Assembly (NCBI GenBank): GCA_964371145.1
Contig: CAYJKO010000001.1
Coordinates: 1 to 64,000 of the forward strand
Origin: CAUTNA01 sp964371145
Lineage (GTDB): Bacteria > Pseudomonadota > Alphaproteobacteria > Rs-D84
Direction of reading: 5' to 3'
Length of the DNA: 64,000 nt
The notes under the pieces are model-generated. The model saw nothing but the letters and a program-made list of their open reading frames with translations. It ran no database searches and had not been told where the DNA came from. Shown piece by piece: positions 62,979 to 64,000 of this stretch; within the stretch, counting starts at the first letter, position 1, and the number at the start of each line of letters is the position of its first letter. The translations under genes were made by a program, and so were the position numbers.

Positions 62979-64000
62979 ATGTATTTAAAATTATTTTTAA
63001 TGGGTTTATTTGTATTACCAATCAATGCTTTTGCAGCAACTGGTCGCACATCAACGACTGCGTCACGTGTGGGTGTCCAACGTGCGCCAAATATGGTTAT
63101 GTCCAGTGCATCGGGCGCGGCGGCCGTGACCCAGGCGCAATCCGCGGCGGCCGTACCAACGGCTGTGCCGACAAATGTTGTCGAACAAAAATCCGAACCT
63201 ATGGTTATTCCTGATTCTGTGCAAGTTGCGGTAATTGAGCCTGTGGTTGAAAATACAGTTCAAACTGTTGTTGTACCAGAAAAACAAAGCTGTCGCGAAA
63301 ATTACAGAAATTGTATGGATCAATTTTGTTTATTGGCAGAAGAAGACGGTAACAGATGTGCGTGTTCCGATGCAATTGCGAATTCCCAAATAAAATTAGA
63401 TGAAATTATGGAAATTCAAAATGCGGCAGAATTGTTGTATACCGAAGGCGTAGAACGTGAAATGTTGGGCGCAAAAGCCGATTTAGTTTTTGCGAAAGAA
63501 GAAAGCGCCAGCAGTGCGATTGATTTTACCTCTTGGATGGTCAATACGACCGAAGAAGTGGAAATTGATTCAGATGTCGGTGCGAATTTATATTCCATGG
63601 CAGCCGACAGCTGTTCAGCAGAATTAGCTGCTTGTGGCGATAAATCAGATATGGAAGAATTGTTGTATTCTCGTCAAATTACACAAGATTGTAAAGCGTA
63701 TGATTCTTATTTGGATGCGCAAAAAATCGATGCAGAAAATAATAAAAAAATCGCAGAAGCCGCAGTTCGTAGCGCCAGATTAGAAATGTTGGATGTGACA
63801 AATTTATACAGCCGTGGCGAATGTTTGTTGGCTTATAAATCTTGTATTTCAGACAAAGGCGGATGTGGTATCAATTTCGAAAATTGTATGGATGCCGAAT
63901 TATTAGAAAGACGCAGTTTCGTTTGCGAAAATGTTTTGGATCAATGTATGGCGTCAAAAGACGAAGTGATGGACGATTGGCAGGCTGAATCTAAAATGTT
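62979..64000 (+). CDS. exported cysteine-rich protein (family member 6), cut by the window end
   Basis: At least 340 residues; no stop before the window ends. Sec signal (LFLMGLFVLPINAFA), then an Ala/Thr/Val-rich low-complexity stretch to about residue 100. The signature cluster CRENYRNCMDQFCLL ... RCACSDA follows, then CLLAYKSCISDKGGCGINF and CENVLDQCMASKDEVMDDW, in the same order as in the 997-residue protein. Ribosome site AGGTGGGA. It faces away from infA and family member 5. Confidence 0.78.
   Translation, partial: MYLKLFLMGLFVLPINAFAATGRTSTTASRVGVQRAPNMVMSSASGAAAVTQAQSAAAVPTAVPTNVVEQKSEPMVIPDSVQVAVIEPVVENTVQTVVVPEKQSCRENYRNCMDQFCLLAEEDGNRCACSDAIANSQIKLDEIMEIQNAAELLYTEGVEREMLGAKADLVFAKEESASSAIDFTSWMVNTTEEVEIDSDVGANLYSMAADSCSAELAACGDKSDMEELLYSRQITQDCKAYDSYLDAQKIDAENNKKIAEAAVRSARLEMLDVTNLYSRGECLLAYKSCISDKGGCGINFENCMDAELLERRSFVCENVLDQCMASKDEVMDDWQAESKM

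Overview
The window reads as one chromosomal contig of an AT-rich, Gram-negative alphaproteobacterium. The lineage evidence is a CcrM-type cell-cycle methylase, the gene order of the ribosomal protein block, a tpiA-grpE pair, clpP followed by clpX, outer-membrane barrels and many signal peptides. A reduced, host- or gut-associated lineage (for example the RF32/Rs-D84 group) would fit, but that is inference. No tRNA, rRNA, insertion sequence, prophage or CRISPR array was recognised. Position 39690-39789 is a run of 100 N.

Layout. 0.1-9.7 kb: a YqaA-like membrane protein facing rbfA and lepA, an unusual long acyl-carrier-like protein, acpP, fabF, an acyl-CoA synthetase, mltG, a hypothetical protein and a small outer-membrane barrel. 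9.7-26.6 kb: one rpsL-rpsG-fusA-tuf-S10-spc-alpha superoperon from rpsL to rpsK, with secY but without adk, infA or rpmJ. 26.7-28.4 kb: three small ankyrin-like genes inserted between rpsK and rpoA. 28.4-30.1 kb: rpoA and rplQ. 30.2-45.7 kb: an accessory region with several large secreted cysteine-rich proteins, an EGF-like cysteine protein, a large ankyrin/degenerate-subtilase/autotransporter protein and two more ankyrin-like genes. 45.7-50.4 kb: cvpA, a membrane-anchored CPHC thioredoxin-fold protein, sodB, grpE, tpiA and a PpiD-like foldase. 50.5-52.8 kb: another four-gene cassette of ankyrin-like and novel proteins. 52.8-60.1 kb: ccrM, nrdR, a soluble lytic transglycosylase, rnhB, pgk, clpP and clpX. 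60.1-64 kb: two more cysteine-rich secreted proteins flanking infA, the last cut by the window end.

How it fits together. Housekeeping genes for translation, envelope growth, protein quality control and cell-cycle methylation alternate with two lineage-specific gene sets. The first is a family of exported cysteine-rich proteins with a shared four-cysteine module, a small-residue hydrophobic segment and a recurring promoter (TAAAAT -10, often with an upstream TGn). The second is short operons of ankyrin-like proteins driven by TTGAC promoters and closed by terminators. Oxidising-fold factors (the CPHC protein, the PpiD-like protein) are encoded nearby and could serve the cysteine-rich set; that link is inference. 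Several genes (rbfA, lepA, mltG, nrdR, the membrane protein at 33.2-34.1 kb) have a -10 box only 6-10 bases from the start codon, so leaderless mRNAs appear common. Many spacers of the ribosomal superoperon carry clean stem-loops that are not terminators.
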